Below are positions 1-11,941 of a stretch of DNA of 60,000 bases, one piece after another. The DNA lies in NCBI GenBank assembly GCA_009760855.2, contig WPIO01000033.1:3059501-3119500 (forward strand), in the 5' to 3' direction. Origin of the DNA: Cristatella mucedo. Taxonomy: Eukaryota; Bryozoa; Phylactolaemata; Cristatellidae. Position numbers and translations under genes: made by a program. The notes beneath the pieces are model-generated. The model had not been told where the DNA came from and ran no database searches. It saw only the letters and a program-made list of their open reading frames with translations. Each line of letters opens with the position of its first letter. Within the stretch, counting starts at the first letter, position 1.

Positions 1-1200
1 CCACTCACACATTAAATTTGCTTTTTCCATAGTCGGCGAGTAATCCTATTCTTCTGCTGCCATGTGAGCATGAAAACGGCCCCATACCTTATGCCAGACG
101 GATAACCAACCTAGTGAAGAGTTTACCTTAAAGCTTTTCCAAATTAAGAATGGGTGATCTCGGCCTAAGTCTAGATGCTTTCCCGAAGAGGAGCACGGTC
201 ACCTCGTCCAACGACGTCCCCTTTCCGTCAGTGATAGCCATTCGTCGAAGCATTATTGGGCGTACTCGTTTTACTTCAACTCGATATATCGCCCCGTGCT
301 CACTGGGATGAATTTGAGACCGTTGAGTCAAATTGGGTCTTCTGAACCGAGGTGAGATTGTGTTGACTTGTTCACTATAAGCGAAGCTTGTTATTTCACC
401 AGGCGCAATTCCTTTTTAACCTAAGATGTATGGAATCTGGGCAAAATTTATGAATACCTCGAAATGCCGTGCTTTTTGATTCCCAAACAAGCCAGTGGGG
501 TATCAATATTAATGAGGCGATATTTGTTGTAAACACTTCTATGCTGTACTACCTTTTCATTGGCTGTCATTCCGACCAAATAGGTTATAATATAAACAGA
601 GAAGGGAGTAGCATTATCTAGTTTGGACCTCAGGTTCGTAGCCAAAAGAATTAATTCAGAGGCTCAACTTTGACCCTGAATTGGCGTCGTCGCAAGTGAG
701 CAGATGCGCTTTGACATTAACTTCTCTACCCCAAATTACCGACTGGAAAGTATCTAGCCGAAATCGCTATATTCGGCATGACAATTTGGCTCCATCCTAG
801 CCGATATTCTGGCAGTTCGGTAGCTGTACGGGTTTAGAAAGCGCTTAGCCCCTCCCCCAAGAGACCAATTTGGATGTCCTCAGTGGAAATGCCTCTTTAG
901 CCCCACGTTAGCCTTGTAGCCCACTTCCCGAGATCCCAATCCTGACTGGCGAGTCGCTCCGTCCGAACTTACACCTCCTAGTCTGGTGACCCACTCACAA
1001 GATGGTGGTAGGAATATTAAACTACCACCCACCAGAAATACTCTGGTCGTGAATCTTCATCATTTCCAGAGCTGGATTGTTGCAGAGACATTATTTATAC
1101 ATGTACATGATATGAAGAAAATAAAAAAGCAATGAGTAAATGAACGTGGACGTATGTAGAGCTTGAAGCCCTTTCCGCTATCTACAAGGCTGTTACAACC
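1..1200. other. No gene seen
   Basis: Only short ORFs without recognisable motifs. Confidence 0.5.
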
Positions 1201-1208
1201 AGTGGTCA

Positions 1209-1365
1209 GCTGATTCAAGAACCTCATTATCAACAGGTAGAAAGAGCCTTTGCGGCTGTCACTTCTCTTGCAGTGGGCTATATAGAATTGCCTATTGCGG
1301 GATGCGAACCCAAGACCTGGATAGTGATGTGCGAGCATCCTACCCCTAGGTTAAGACCCGGGGAT
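1209..1365 (-). mobile_element. SINE-A copy, minus strand
   Basis: Minus strand: TAACCTAGGGGTAGGATGCT, CTTGGGTTCGCATCCCGC, AAGTGACAGCCGCAAAGGCT, then a decayed tail ending near TTGAATCAGC. Confidence 0.65.
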
Positions 1366-2040
1366 GAATAAGGCATATTGCTATTTTATGCGGAACCTAT
1401 TAATCGCCGTTTGTCTAAATGCACTGCCAAGCATACCCAATGTAAACTGCCGAAACATGCGAAATCCACGAGTGAAGCATAAAACCTCTGCCACTGCTAG
1501 CGCTACATTGACACTTAGAACTACGAGTCTTAGCTGCAGGTAAATCATCAAATCCTCCAGATGATATAAAAATTGAGTTGTAACTCCTCGTTTTTAATTC
1601 ATCGAATGAGAAAGTGACCGGGTGTGGCTGGCCTGACTCGTAGCACATAACTAGCCATTAACGAAAGAACAAGCGATAGTCGGCTCCAGGCCGATTGACG
1701 CACCTTAAAGGCACGCTCTAAGTGCAAAATGGCAATACGCAGATACCATCATTGGGAGCCACTACTGTGCATATTCCAGTGTCGTAGGCTATTGGGGGCG
1801 GGGTCTCAGGCTGGACCAAAGCCACCCAGTAAGTTCGGCATCTCCACACTCTCCTCGGAGTGAGCTCCCCTCTGCTGAGCTGCTATACCGAAGGCTCTCC
1901 AACGCCGCACGGTAGCCATCTCTCGAGTTCCTTAGCCCTGCAGCTCTTACCGGAAGCCGGGTAGCTTCCCCCATTTAAGGTGGCCGTTACCAGGCTTACC
2001 AGGGTTATGGGGACGAGCAGACCTTGGTGGAATCTCCCTG

Positions 2041-2870
2041 TTTGTTTTTCTGGATCTTCCGGAAGCATTTAATACTATTGATCACAAGTCTATCTTAAGT
2101 GCCACTCATCTCACCTGGGCATCGCGAGTACTTCGGTCAATGGTTTGGGTCCTATGCTAGTGGAGGACTTCTAAGCATTGAAGTATTTAAGTTTGTGCGA
2201 AGTTGGAAACAGTCATCCGAAAAGCCTCTAAAGTACGGAGTATCCCTGGAATCTGTGCTTAGTCCATTCACAATGCATACCCTCCCACTTACAGATACAA
2301 TCGCAAAGAACAATGTAGGCTTTCATTTTTATGCAGATGACACACAGCTGCATGCTTGCTTTGATCCCTTCCTACCCTCCAGCACCTCAAAATCTCTCAA
2401 CTTTCACGGGACATATATTGCTGACATTCGTACTTGTATGGTAACACATTTTCTGAAATTAAATGACTTTAGAACCAACTTACTACGTATGGCCAAACTT
2501 TGAGTTACTCAGAAATTGGAAAGCCTGACCCTCAAAGTTGGCACGGTAAGCATATCTCCTGTATTATCATCACCCATTTTTGGCATTCGGTTCCGAAATG
2601 ACCTTTCACTCGATGACCACATTAACTGCCCAGTCATGTTTGTCTACTTTCAGCAAGGTAGCATCGTAAACATTCTGGCCAGCCTAGACGGGTCCAAATT
2701 GGTCCTTACATTTACACTATCCAGTTTTGGCTTCTGTGACTCACTACTGGTAAGTCTAAAGGGAGGTGCAATAAGGCGCTTACAGTCGGTGCAAAACCCT
2801 GGAGCTAGGTTAGTGTTTCGTGACGTCACAGTTGCCACATTATACCATTTCTCACATGCCTGCACCAACA
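2041..2870 (+). mobile_element. Decayed LINE-A-related reverse transcriptase
   Basis: FVFLDLPEAFNTIDHK at the start corresponds to the LDLSAAFDTIDH motif. Later [16 protein letters not shown] keeps the YADD box, and [11 protein letters not shown] and LQSVQNPGARLVFRD follow in other frames. Several stops and shifts: an inactive remnant. Confidence 0.75.
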
Positions 2871-3194
2871 CACCACCATTCAGAATGTAGACATTCCCCT
2901 CTGAAAACAGTGATTTTCAGGCTACTCATTAAAAAGTCCATCATGAAAATCTATGTAACTTTCATCTAGTCTCCTACTGCCACGTCTATCCCAGACACTT
3001 GAACGAATGTAGGCCCAGCAACTAAACGATCATCAATTTATTTAGCAAGTTCAATGGTGGATTTAGAGCTGATCATTACACGGAAATTGCTTTCCTTGTT
3101 GTTGTTTACAGCGATCGTTTGCACAAAACTGATGAGGGTAGGGCCTCTCTGCTCCTACTTCGGATCTAGTCGTCAAGTTGCCAGACCAGACCGA

Positions 3195-3330
3195 GGTCAA
3201 AGTGAAAGTACTTGATGGCCGCGGTCGAGGTCGTAGGCTCGAGCCCTGTGGCAAACGTGAAACGCCTGAATAGAGATTAGGTTCTCTTAGGGGGCTATAC
3301 AAATAAATTATATATATATATATATATATG
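3195..3330 (+). mobile_element. SINE-B copy with (TA)n tail
   Basis: B-box-like TAGGCTCGAGCCCTG, then ACGCCTGAATAGAGATTAGG, TTCTCTTAGGGGGCTATACA and a TA run. The A-box end is decayed. Confidence 0.7.
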
Positions 3331-3900
3331 TAGCATTTGACACAATTGACCGCCGGATCCTTCTGGAGTGCTTCTCCACAGGCCTGGGCATCACTGGCAA
3401 TGCTAAACTGGGTTAGGTCCTATCTCAGTGAGAGATGCTACAGTGAATTTTTAAATGGCTTTTGGTTATGCAGTGAGACCTCAGTCAAAAAAACCTCAGG
3501 GTTCGTTCTTAGGCTCCCTTCTTTTCATTATTCATACTCTCCATTTGGCCATACCATCGCCAAACACAATCTCGGCGTTCCTTTCTAAGCTGCTGTTTGC
3601 ACCCGCCGATTCTTATCTTGCGGCCCTTCTAAACTGTGCACCTTATTTGACTCACTTAATTCTCTTGCAGCTTGCACCGAAGGCATTCGCATTTGCATTC
3701 GTACTGCCTTCGTCAAGCTTATCCGTGGTAAGATCAACGTAATATTTGTGGGAAAACCTAGTATCCCCCGAAATTTGAACGATTTTGCCCTCAAGGTTGG
3801 TACACCTAGCACCAGTCCCGCAGTCTTGTCAAAATCGAAGCATACTATTCCGAAACGACATTATTATGAACACATTTCAAATACCATCGATTAGACTTAC
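3331..3900 (+). mobile_element. Decayed LINE-A-related fragment
   Basis: Starts VAFDTIDRRILLECFSTGLG, then broken matches to the palm region and to the NDFALKVGTPSTSP segment of LINE-A. It begins just after the (TA)n tail of a SINE-B, so the two are abutted or nested. Confidence 0.6.
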
Positions 3901-4299
3901 TTTCAGCTAAGGGATATTGGGATGCTGCCTAAATCAAGGCCTGCTGAGATGGATATTACTTTTTCGCTGATTTAGCTTCCCGCTGACCAACCTTCGGCTG
4001 CCTTAAGGGGATTGACAAATCTTTAAGCGCTTATTCATTTGAGAGCAATAGCTAAGCGTCCAGCTGAGCGACTAACGCACTAAATCCCCTCACTAGAGCT
4101 AAATGTGAAGTCTATAACTCCGGTTCTAGTGCTGCTAAAGAAAGACAAATTTCGCACATATTTCAGTCGACTGCCAGCTCTCGGTGAAGTCCTCGAGGAA
4201 GCGGGACACGAGGTGCGACGTGTTCACCATGCACCGTCGTGTCGCACATCGCTGATACCTCGCACGCAGTGAGCAGAGAATGCGCTCAAATCTCGCAGG

Positions 4300-4380
4300 T
4301 ACTCAGGTGCTGGTGAGCCGTAATGGCTCACTAGGTAAAGGCTCTTCTGTCGCTATACAAAAAAGAGGCTGTTAAATCGT
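4300..4380 (+). mobile_element. SINE-A copy with internal deletion
   Basis: GAGCCGTAATGGCTCACTAG joins directly to GTAAAGGCTCTTCTGTCGCT and GAGGCTGTTAAATCG; the middle, including the B box, is gone. Confidence 0.55.
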
Positions 4381-4981
4381 AATTTTATTTTTATTTACTG
4401 AGTTGAAGCTACGATCCATTCACTATATCAAAACCAGAGGCCGCTTCGCCCGCCGAGGCAGAAACAGCACACGTTCCTTCCATCGGCCTATCTCCGGGAT
4501 TCATTGTAATGTATCTTTGTAGGAGCAATATAGACCTACAGGTTACATTGAATCGTCTGCTCAATGACTAAAAATCTGCGCTCTGGGTACTGAAGTTCGG
4601 GCACCTGAGCCCCTCCCCCTCCGCTAAGACCTGGGAGCACCTACACTCCATCAGCCTAAACGTGGCCTCTTTCAGCATACCCATATACATCATACGAGTT
4701 TGTGAACCGTTCATTAGATGGATATCCTGGTGCGCTTCACGGATTGATTCTTCGCTTGGTAAGCATTGTTGAGTAATCGCCTCCTCTGAAGCCATAGAGG
4801 GCTCGGTCAGTAGAAAATAGCCGCAAGCAGCTGGCGCAAGCGATGAAGCTTGGGAGGCTGTTATTAATATGCCGACTATAGGGCGCTAGGACCAGAACGC
4901 ACGTTCGTCTCTGCCTCAATGAGCATTATGCTCTATATACGATTAGACACGCGATGTCGATATGGTATCGCTGGTTTAGAC

Positions 4982-4994
4982 GGGGGGGGGGGGG
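4982..4994 (+). repeat. Poly-G run (13)
   Basis: Thirteen G in a row after AGAC; length is likely unreliable. Confidence 0.9.
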
Positions 4995-5519
4995 CAGAGA
5001 CTGAGGACCTAACCTCACGCTGGTGTCGAGAGACGGTGACTTCAATGCCAGCGCTTGCGGTCGTGCGCTTAAGTCGAGTGCACGGTACGTACGGACAGTC
5101 GAAAGGCATTTACTTTCTCCACTGCTTCACGACCAATGCTCAGCTGCGTAAGTCCATCTTCGGGAAATACGGACACGCAGCGGCGTGGCGGCCGTATTAA
5201 AATAAGGCCCGCCAGGTTCAATGTCAGGCCTTAGAGAACTTCGAGCGTGAGCGTATCCATTGCGCTCTACTCGACGTCGGTCAGACCAAACGGTCGTAGC
5301 TTTCGTACATTTGTTTTTAGGTCTGCTGGGCGACCAGTCTCTAGGTCCGGACATCGCAACCTTTCTCCGCAGCTAGGATTTCAAGCATGCGACGTCGCCA
5401 TTAGTAAAGCGTGTAGCATGACGTCATTCAAATCGCTGCGTTCTCGACTGCAATCTCGGTTTTAGGGTGTGTTCGTTTCACAGACAACCCAACCTGCTTT
5501 GCTACGAACCATTCGATCG

Positions 5520-5609
5520 TGCTTCCTTTGCAGCAAATGTAAAGCGCCTAGAAAGAGATTGAGTTCTCTGAGGGTGCTTTATCGAATGTATTATTATTAT
5601 TATTATTAA
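5520..5609 (+). mobile_element. LINE-A 3' stem-loop tail
   Basis: GCAAATGTAAAGCGCCTAGA, AGAGATTGAGTTCTCTGAGG and (ATT)n; tail only. Confidence 0.85.
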
Positions 5610-7319
5610 TTGCTGCATTGCAGAGCGCTGGCGCAGCGGCCCGGGGGCTCTCTGATGCAGATATCTTATATTAGGGAGGCTTCTCGAGTAATAGCCCTCG
5701 ATGACCATCCGCCAGGAGGGACGGAGCGATTAGCTATCGAGCAGGCTTTACAGGAAACCGTTTGATTTATAGCTGTCTTCGGAACAAAGTGTGCCCGGAA
5801 GGATTGATTCCTCGGACTCGCCGCGCAGACCCGCGCTCGGCTAGCGCACCGGCCGGGTTAGCGTTCGTATTTAATAGCTTGCATTTAGCAGCTCGCATTA
5901 GCCGACCGCCCGCGGAGGTCTGCGGCCCGGTAGTGCTGTCGCCGCCGCCTCGAGCCTCGCGCACCGCGCGCGTGTGGCCGCTCCGGCGTCGGCGAGTGCG
6001 CGCCGCGCGCCTCGCAGCGGCTGGTACGCGCGCGCGGTTCGCGAGCCGCCGCCGCCCTCGACGCTCGTCCGCTGCTGCGTCCCCGTCAGGACAAGCGGAC
6101 TCCTTGCGTCTGGTTCATCCGGTCACTTCCGCATTTCCATCATTTCCACAGTCTTGATATGCGCGATTCGAGAATTGGCTGGGGGCGGCGCGGAGCGGGG
6201 GCGGCGCGGGGCGGGCTGCTACACGACGACCGCTTAATCTGGCCCGTGCTCCCGGGACGCAGCGTCTTTAGCTTGTGTGCCGTTTATTTCTCTTAGACTG
6301 CTCTGCAAGTGCGCGACTGTAGTTATTACTAAGGCGACCCTCCCCAGATGCCGCGAGCGAGCCTCGTGCTGAATCGACGGCGGCGGTCGCGGTGGGAGGG
6401 GCGCTTCGAAGCACTGCATTTCCATCCCTCCCCCCCTGCAGTCCGTCGTCTCCTCCGCCCACCGTGCAGCCCGTTTGCCTGCCGGCTGTAGCCGCTCGCC
6501 AGCGGCGTGCGCGCGCCGTCGACCGTTGGCGGGCGCGAAAATAAGGCGTCTCGACGGCGCGTCTTAGGCGTGGCGAAACCCAGCGCTCGGGGCGAGAGGC
6601 CGATCGACCGCAGCTAGCTTGGGGACGCGCTCGAGCAGCACGTGGCCCAATGGCCGTCGGCGCGACGGCAGATAACGATAGAATTATAATAACAAAAAAG
6701 ACGCTCGTACGGTGCCCAAAGAGGACTAGATCTACTTCTAGGCACTTTACATGCGCAGTAAAGGAAGCGCGTCGAGCTGCGAATCGAGCGCCGCTATCCA
6801 GTCGACGGCCGGCTTTCTTGGGCGGCGGTCAGCCGTGGGCATGAAAACCGCCGATGTGGGCGGGATTTTTACTGGCGACTTGCGGTGGCTTCCAGCAGCT
6901 ACGGCGGCCTCCGGCCAACTAGCTCGCCAAAAGAGTAGAGCGGAACTCTCCGGCGCGGAACGAGCGATAGTGGGGACTCCGCTGTACTGCCATCGGCTTC
7001 TGCATGGACGACGATCAGCGGCGGCCTGGACAGCGGCGGCAGCGGGCGGCGGCAGCGAGCTCGCGGGTGCAAGTTAGAATTGCTGCACACGCTGCACCGG
7101 CATCATTCATGCCGGAAAAACTGGGTTAAACAAGGTCCGTGGGCGCCCAAACGTTAAAACAAATCGAGCCAACCCGACGAGTTTTGCGGGGTGCGGCGGG
7201 GCGAGCGGCTGTGCCGCAATGAAGTGCTCTGCAAAGAGAAGGTTCGAATCGAGAATTGTTGGCCAGTGCAACGCATGCTCGTGCTCCTCCAAAAAACGAT
7301 CGAGGATTCAACCGTCTCC

Positions 7320-7390
7320 TTTGCACTCTCACTCGCTCTCTCTTTCCCTCGCTCTCTCTTTCTCTCGCCCCCTCTCCTTCCCTCTCTAGC
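7320..7390 (+). repeat. CT-rich low-complexity tract
   Basis: Repeated CTCGCTCTCTCTTTC units upstream of the proposed FGF promoter. Confidence 0.8.
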
Positions 7391-7763
7391 TCTGTGCCTA
7401 TTTCCCGCTCTCACCCACACTCGCCGCGCAATCGCAAGCGATTGGTAGACGGAGAGTGGAGCAGAACTGCCTGGGTCGTGGGGCCGCGCACGCCCAGAAT
7501 TACCCGTCAGCCCCAGCCAGGCTGTGGTGTGGCAGGCTCGCTCAATCGCACTGCCTGGGGGCGGGTCCAAGACTCGGCCGCGCCGGCCGGGCGCCGGCGG
7601 CCGGCGCTGCGGCCGCCTGCACCCGTACAATGGACGCGTACGCAGGGCGGGTAGGTCATTTGCTTTATTGTCATCCGCACGCCTACTGGGCGGTTCTTCG
7701 AGGTCCGCCGGACGAAGTCTCGATTTCAGTGCGAGTCTGAGGCCCACGCCGTTTATCTGCAGT

Positions 7764-7769
7764 TATAAA
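7764..7769 (+). promoter_or_regulatory. Candidate TATA box of the FGF gene
   Basis: TATAAA in GCAGTTATAAATCACTT, about 180 nt upstream of the proposed start codon and inside the CpG-rich block. A start site about 30 nt downstream would leave a leader of roughly 150 nt with two short upstream frames (7855, 7892). Confidence 0.35.
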
Positions 7770-7941
7770 TCACTTACTGCTCCGCGTGCGTGTGGTCGGA
7801 CGCGGCTGTGCGCTGGCCAGCGGTGTGCGGATAGCCCTTGGAGTGAGGCGACGACATGAGCAAGGAAGCTATTTGATAATCATTTCAGAATATGGGTACG
7901 AATCGACGGAAAGCGCACACTAGGATTACTTACTCGCAATT

Positions 7942-7991
7942 ATGGGAACTTATATAGGTTTCCTGAGAAAAACTCGCGGCACACAATTAAG
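7942..7991 (+). CDS. FGF exon 1 (start codon, N-region of signal peptide; inferred)
   Basis: ATG at 7942 has A at -3 and G at +4. Sixteen codons plus two bases (MGTYIGFLRKTRGTQL, basic) lead to a strong donor AAG|GTGAGC at 7992. The exon ends in phase 2, which the hydrophobic exon at 9431 requires. A TATAAA lies at 7764. Two earlier ATGs (7855, 7892) open short frames, so this is not the first ATG. No homology supports the exon; it rests on splice phase, start context and the basic-then-hydrophobic pattern. Confidence 0.45.
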
Positions 7992-8366
7992 GTGAGCGAC
8001 CGCGAACTTGCCTAGCAGTCTAGCTCGCTTATTGCCGGCGCTTATCGTAAATGCGTGCTCGGTAAAGATAGAGTGGAAAGTGCTAGATCTCCTCCGTTGC
8101 TCTCTTCCTCTCCTCCCTTCCAGACGGCCTCAGTCTTATCGCCGCCGCCGCCGCCAACTTCCTCGTGCGAATGCGCATGCATCGCAGATGCTTGTGCGTT
8201 TCGAGCGGCAGCACTGTAGCCGCAACTCTTAGAGCGTCGCCGTCCGTTGTACTGAGCACATACAGCAGGCGCTGCATGCACAGCCTACCACTGACTAGTT
8301 TTCTTCGGGCTAACCTTAACCTTAACGATCGATTGGCGTCCGAATCGGACGGTTTGTGGCAACAGC

Positions 8367-8462
<96 letters not shown>

Positions 8463-8481
8463 AAGAGAGAGAGAGCGAGAG

Positions 8482-8541
<60 letters not shown>

Positions 8542-11500
8542 TGAGGCATGAGTGGGCGAGCGTGGAATGATAAATGGTAGGAAATTGGACATTCGCTGTG
8601 GAATCTTTCAGCCCTCTTAAACGGCAGGCACTCTGCCACAGCACGAAGCAGCCGTCCCGATAGCTACTCGACCGCCCCCCTCCCGAACGTCGCCGGAGGT
8701 AAGGCGTCGGGCAGGGTGTGGTTTGAGTAGCAGGCAGGGCACGAAAAGCGGCTGTCCTAGTCTGCCTGGGTCTCGCGTCTTCGCTGCTGCTGCTGGTGAG
8801 CCGGCCGCAGCCGACCGCACGCGGGATGGATGGTCTCGACGTTCTTTGCGGCCGCGCGGCCGTAAGTCGTCCGGCTTTGATAAATAGAAGCTGCCGACCC
8901 TACCCAAAATAAGCGTCTTCGGCGGCGTCGTGCGCTCAGTCAATATTTGACAATATTGGAAGGCTCGGCGTGCAGCCCTTCGTACTTGCGAGAGCGGGTG
9001 AAGAACCGCCGCCGCCGCCGATCCGGGCTCGAGCCGACGCTAGCGTACGGCTTCCCGCTCGGCTGTCCAGTTCCGTCCCGCGGTGCAAATATTCCACTCC
9101 CCCGCCTTACGCCGCCTCTGCCGTGGCGGCGGCGGCGGCGGCGTAGAGTAGCAGCTGCGTAAGGAGTTTCATATAATAGATATTTAATCGTTCCCGGCGT
9201 CGGCTGCGCCAGCTCCTTAGACTAGGCGCCTTTTACGATGATAATAGCAGCGACTGGCCTGCCATTACCGGCTGCGAGGAGCCTCGGGTGCGTCTGAGCT
9301 GCTCGCGGCCATCGGCCCCAGCTGCCGCCGACGCCGCGGCGGCAGCGACCGCAGGGCAGTCTCATTGCTGAGCTGCGTCGCGTTACAGTTGCTGCTCAAG
9401 TCCTGACGCCTGGACCATTTGCCGTTGCAGGCTGTCTTTGCTACTGATCGCGATCTTGCACCTCACACTAACCAAGGTAAGGAGGACGCTGTCTCAAACC
9501 GCAGACCTCCCCCCTCCCGCGGCTCCGTTGGCTCGTTTTGCGTATGCAGGTGAAAAGTGGGAGGGGAGACTATTACCGACCAGCTAGAACGCCCGCCGGG
9601 CTCAGTCGGTCCAGCTTTTCTCGGTGTGCTCCTCCGTGTGGCTTGTTCGTGACTATGCGTGTGACTCTACGATATTCATATAAGCACGCGTGTGTGTACG
9701 CTTGAGAGAGAAAAAGCGAGAGAGAGAGGGAGAGAGAGAGAGAGAGAGAAGCTCGAGAGAGAGGGAGAGAGAGAGAGAGAGAGAGTGAGGGAGAGAGAGT
9801 GAGAGTGAGAAAGAGAGAAGCTCGAGCTCGCTAAGTTCGGCTGAGTGTCGCTTAGTATCTTCAGCTACGGCAGGGTATAAGGCAACCAATAATAGGTATT
9901 GGCCCTACAACTCTACAACTAGCTCCAACCCATCTGGCTAAGAGCTGCTGTGTACCTGGCGTATGTAGTGTTCACTCTCTTTGCTCTGGCGAGCTGCCGA
10001 CTTTCGGTATCGTGAACTGCTGCTGATGCTCGTCTTTGCCTAGCAGTTTGATACAGTCAAACAGACTGGCATCACTGTCAGCACTGGTCAAGGTTCGTGG
10101 TAGATAAAAGGCTCTCGCTCGATAAGGTTTTTGTTTTCTGAACGGGATATGTCCGGCAGCTTTAATAAAACCGAAAAGATACCCACTTGAATTCAAAGTA
10201 CATATAAGAACTAGGAAACGCCGGAAAAATATGCATTACCTTTTAAGCTATGCTTATGAGATAACACAGCAATTGGAAGTAACAGATACAAGAAAGGTCT
10301 GTCTGCTTGTTCAAATGCTTCTCCACTTATAAATAATCAGTGCACTTTTTTTGTATCAAGAGGCTTAGCTGACTAGTAGCATAAATGATTGCTTGAGGTC
10401 ATCAGAGAACGAGGTTTGAACTCGACCAAGCCTTGCTGCCCGCCGTCTGTGCTGTTCCGGTGCAAGTTAAAAGTACTAGAAATACCAAGAAAGTACTAGA
10501 AATCATTGTTAGCCGATCTTTCATGCGTATGCCAAAGGTTAAGATAGGGAAGAAGTGTCAAGCACTTAGGTGTCTCACACATGTAGATCCAATAGATCCT
10601 TGCTGCCTCACTGTATCACATACCCATGATTACCCACTCTTCTCTTACATGTCTTCCTTGTTTCTCTCGTTCCCGCACGTGCTAGTGCGCACGTACATAA
10701 GTGTTCTCTTTCTTATTGTCTCCTCTTGGCCTTGCCACCACTCTGCCCCCCTCTCCATCTCTCTTCTCATCCCATCTGTCGCGCTGTCTCCTGCCCATCG
10801 TCGAAGCCTCTCTATCTGCGCCTCCATCTTCATCTCCATCACTCCTCATCAATCTCGATCCCACTTCTTCGTTTTTCCACTGTCTTTACTACTGCTCTGC
10901 TGCCCTACAGCCATCAGTAGACCTCGTGGTCTACTGATGGCTGCATGGCTGTACTTCTCAGATGCTGACTGTTTTCTTTATCCTGCGCATTGCCCGAGTC
11001 CGACGCCAGGTTTGCCCGCCCAGTCGGTCATCATTGTTAGACCTCGTATGGGCTATTCAGCAGCGTGGCTGGAGTGATCTTCTGCCCTCCTGGCCGTGCA
11101 CACAGGCAGTCTGAGATCGAGCTGCAGTGCCACAGAGTGCTGTGTGCAGGCGATCTATCAGGCTCACTCTCCCGCTTGATTGGTTAAAAAAGAGTTTTGC
11201 TGACAACTGCCGGTGGTTCTGTGATCGTCCAATGCTGGGCATGTGGCGAGATAGCAAACGACTCGATGTGCAGATTTGTATGCCAGTGCTACCAACTCGC
11301 GTGCAGTACTGCTACCTTGCTCTACAGCCTGTGCCAATGGTTGTGGTTGAACGTTTGTCGTAGCCTTCGGGTGCCTGATATGGAGAGTCTCCAGGTGCCT
11401 TTTCAAAGCACGGCTCAGTGCTGCTGCTGTACCAGTGGTATTTGCACCTCTGCCACGAGTGCCATAACTGGTGATCCTGCACAGCCACGATGTTAAGCAT

Positions 11501-11869
11501 GATATTACCCCACTCTCTGTCTGTCTGTCTCTTACTCCTCTCTACATCACCACTAGGTGTTTGCCATACATTTGCATTATTGTGGTTATCAACCTCAAGT
11601 AGTAGAAACATGCAAGCCTATCAAGTGAGGGCTGGCCACCATGGGGCCTTGCCCCCAGCAATAGAGCAGCAGTGAACGAGTGACAGCATCAAGCCCAATG
11701 CAAACAGCTCGGATTATCAGCAGGCGATGCCAAGTTGTCAAGTGGCACGGCTCACACGCACACGAGCATGTGCACACACTGCCCAGGGACACTCTCTTTG
11801 TACTGTACACGTGCACACATATGACCATAAACACATGATGGAATGAGCGCACTCGCACACACTCACTCA

Positions 11870-11941
<72 letters not shown>

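Larger units (their letters stand above)
3901..5519. other. No gene seen
   Basis: Apart from the SINE-A remnant and the poly-G run, only short unsupported ORFs. Confidence 0.5.
5760..9480. promoter_or_regulatory. CpG-rich block around the FGF 5' end
   Basis: By eye this stretch is far richer in G+C and CpG than the rest of the window (for example runs of GCCGCC, CGCGCG and GGCGGCG at 5940-6070, 6180-6230, 7570-7620 and 9120-9150). It contains many overlapping open frames on both strands, as high-GC DNA produces, but no recognisable protein. Its position over the proposed promoter and first two exons of the FGF gene suggests an unmethylated promoter or developmental regulatory region. Confidence 0.6.

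Noticed and set aside
5762-7859. Many overlapping ORFs of 60-200 codons on both strands
   Set aside because: Expected in CpG-rich DNA with few stop codons; none shows a known motif.
8083-8644. Ser-Leu and Arg-Glu repeat ORFs
   Set aside because: Translation of the (GA)n microsatellite.
10433-11077. 214-codon ORF
   Set aside because: Its length follows from the CT-rich tract; no motif, no splice signals, and it lies in an FGF intron.
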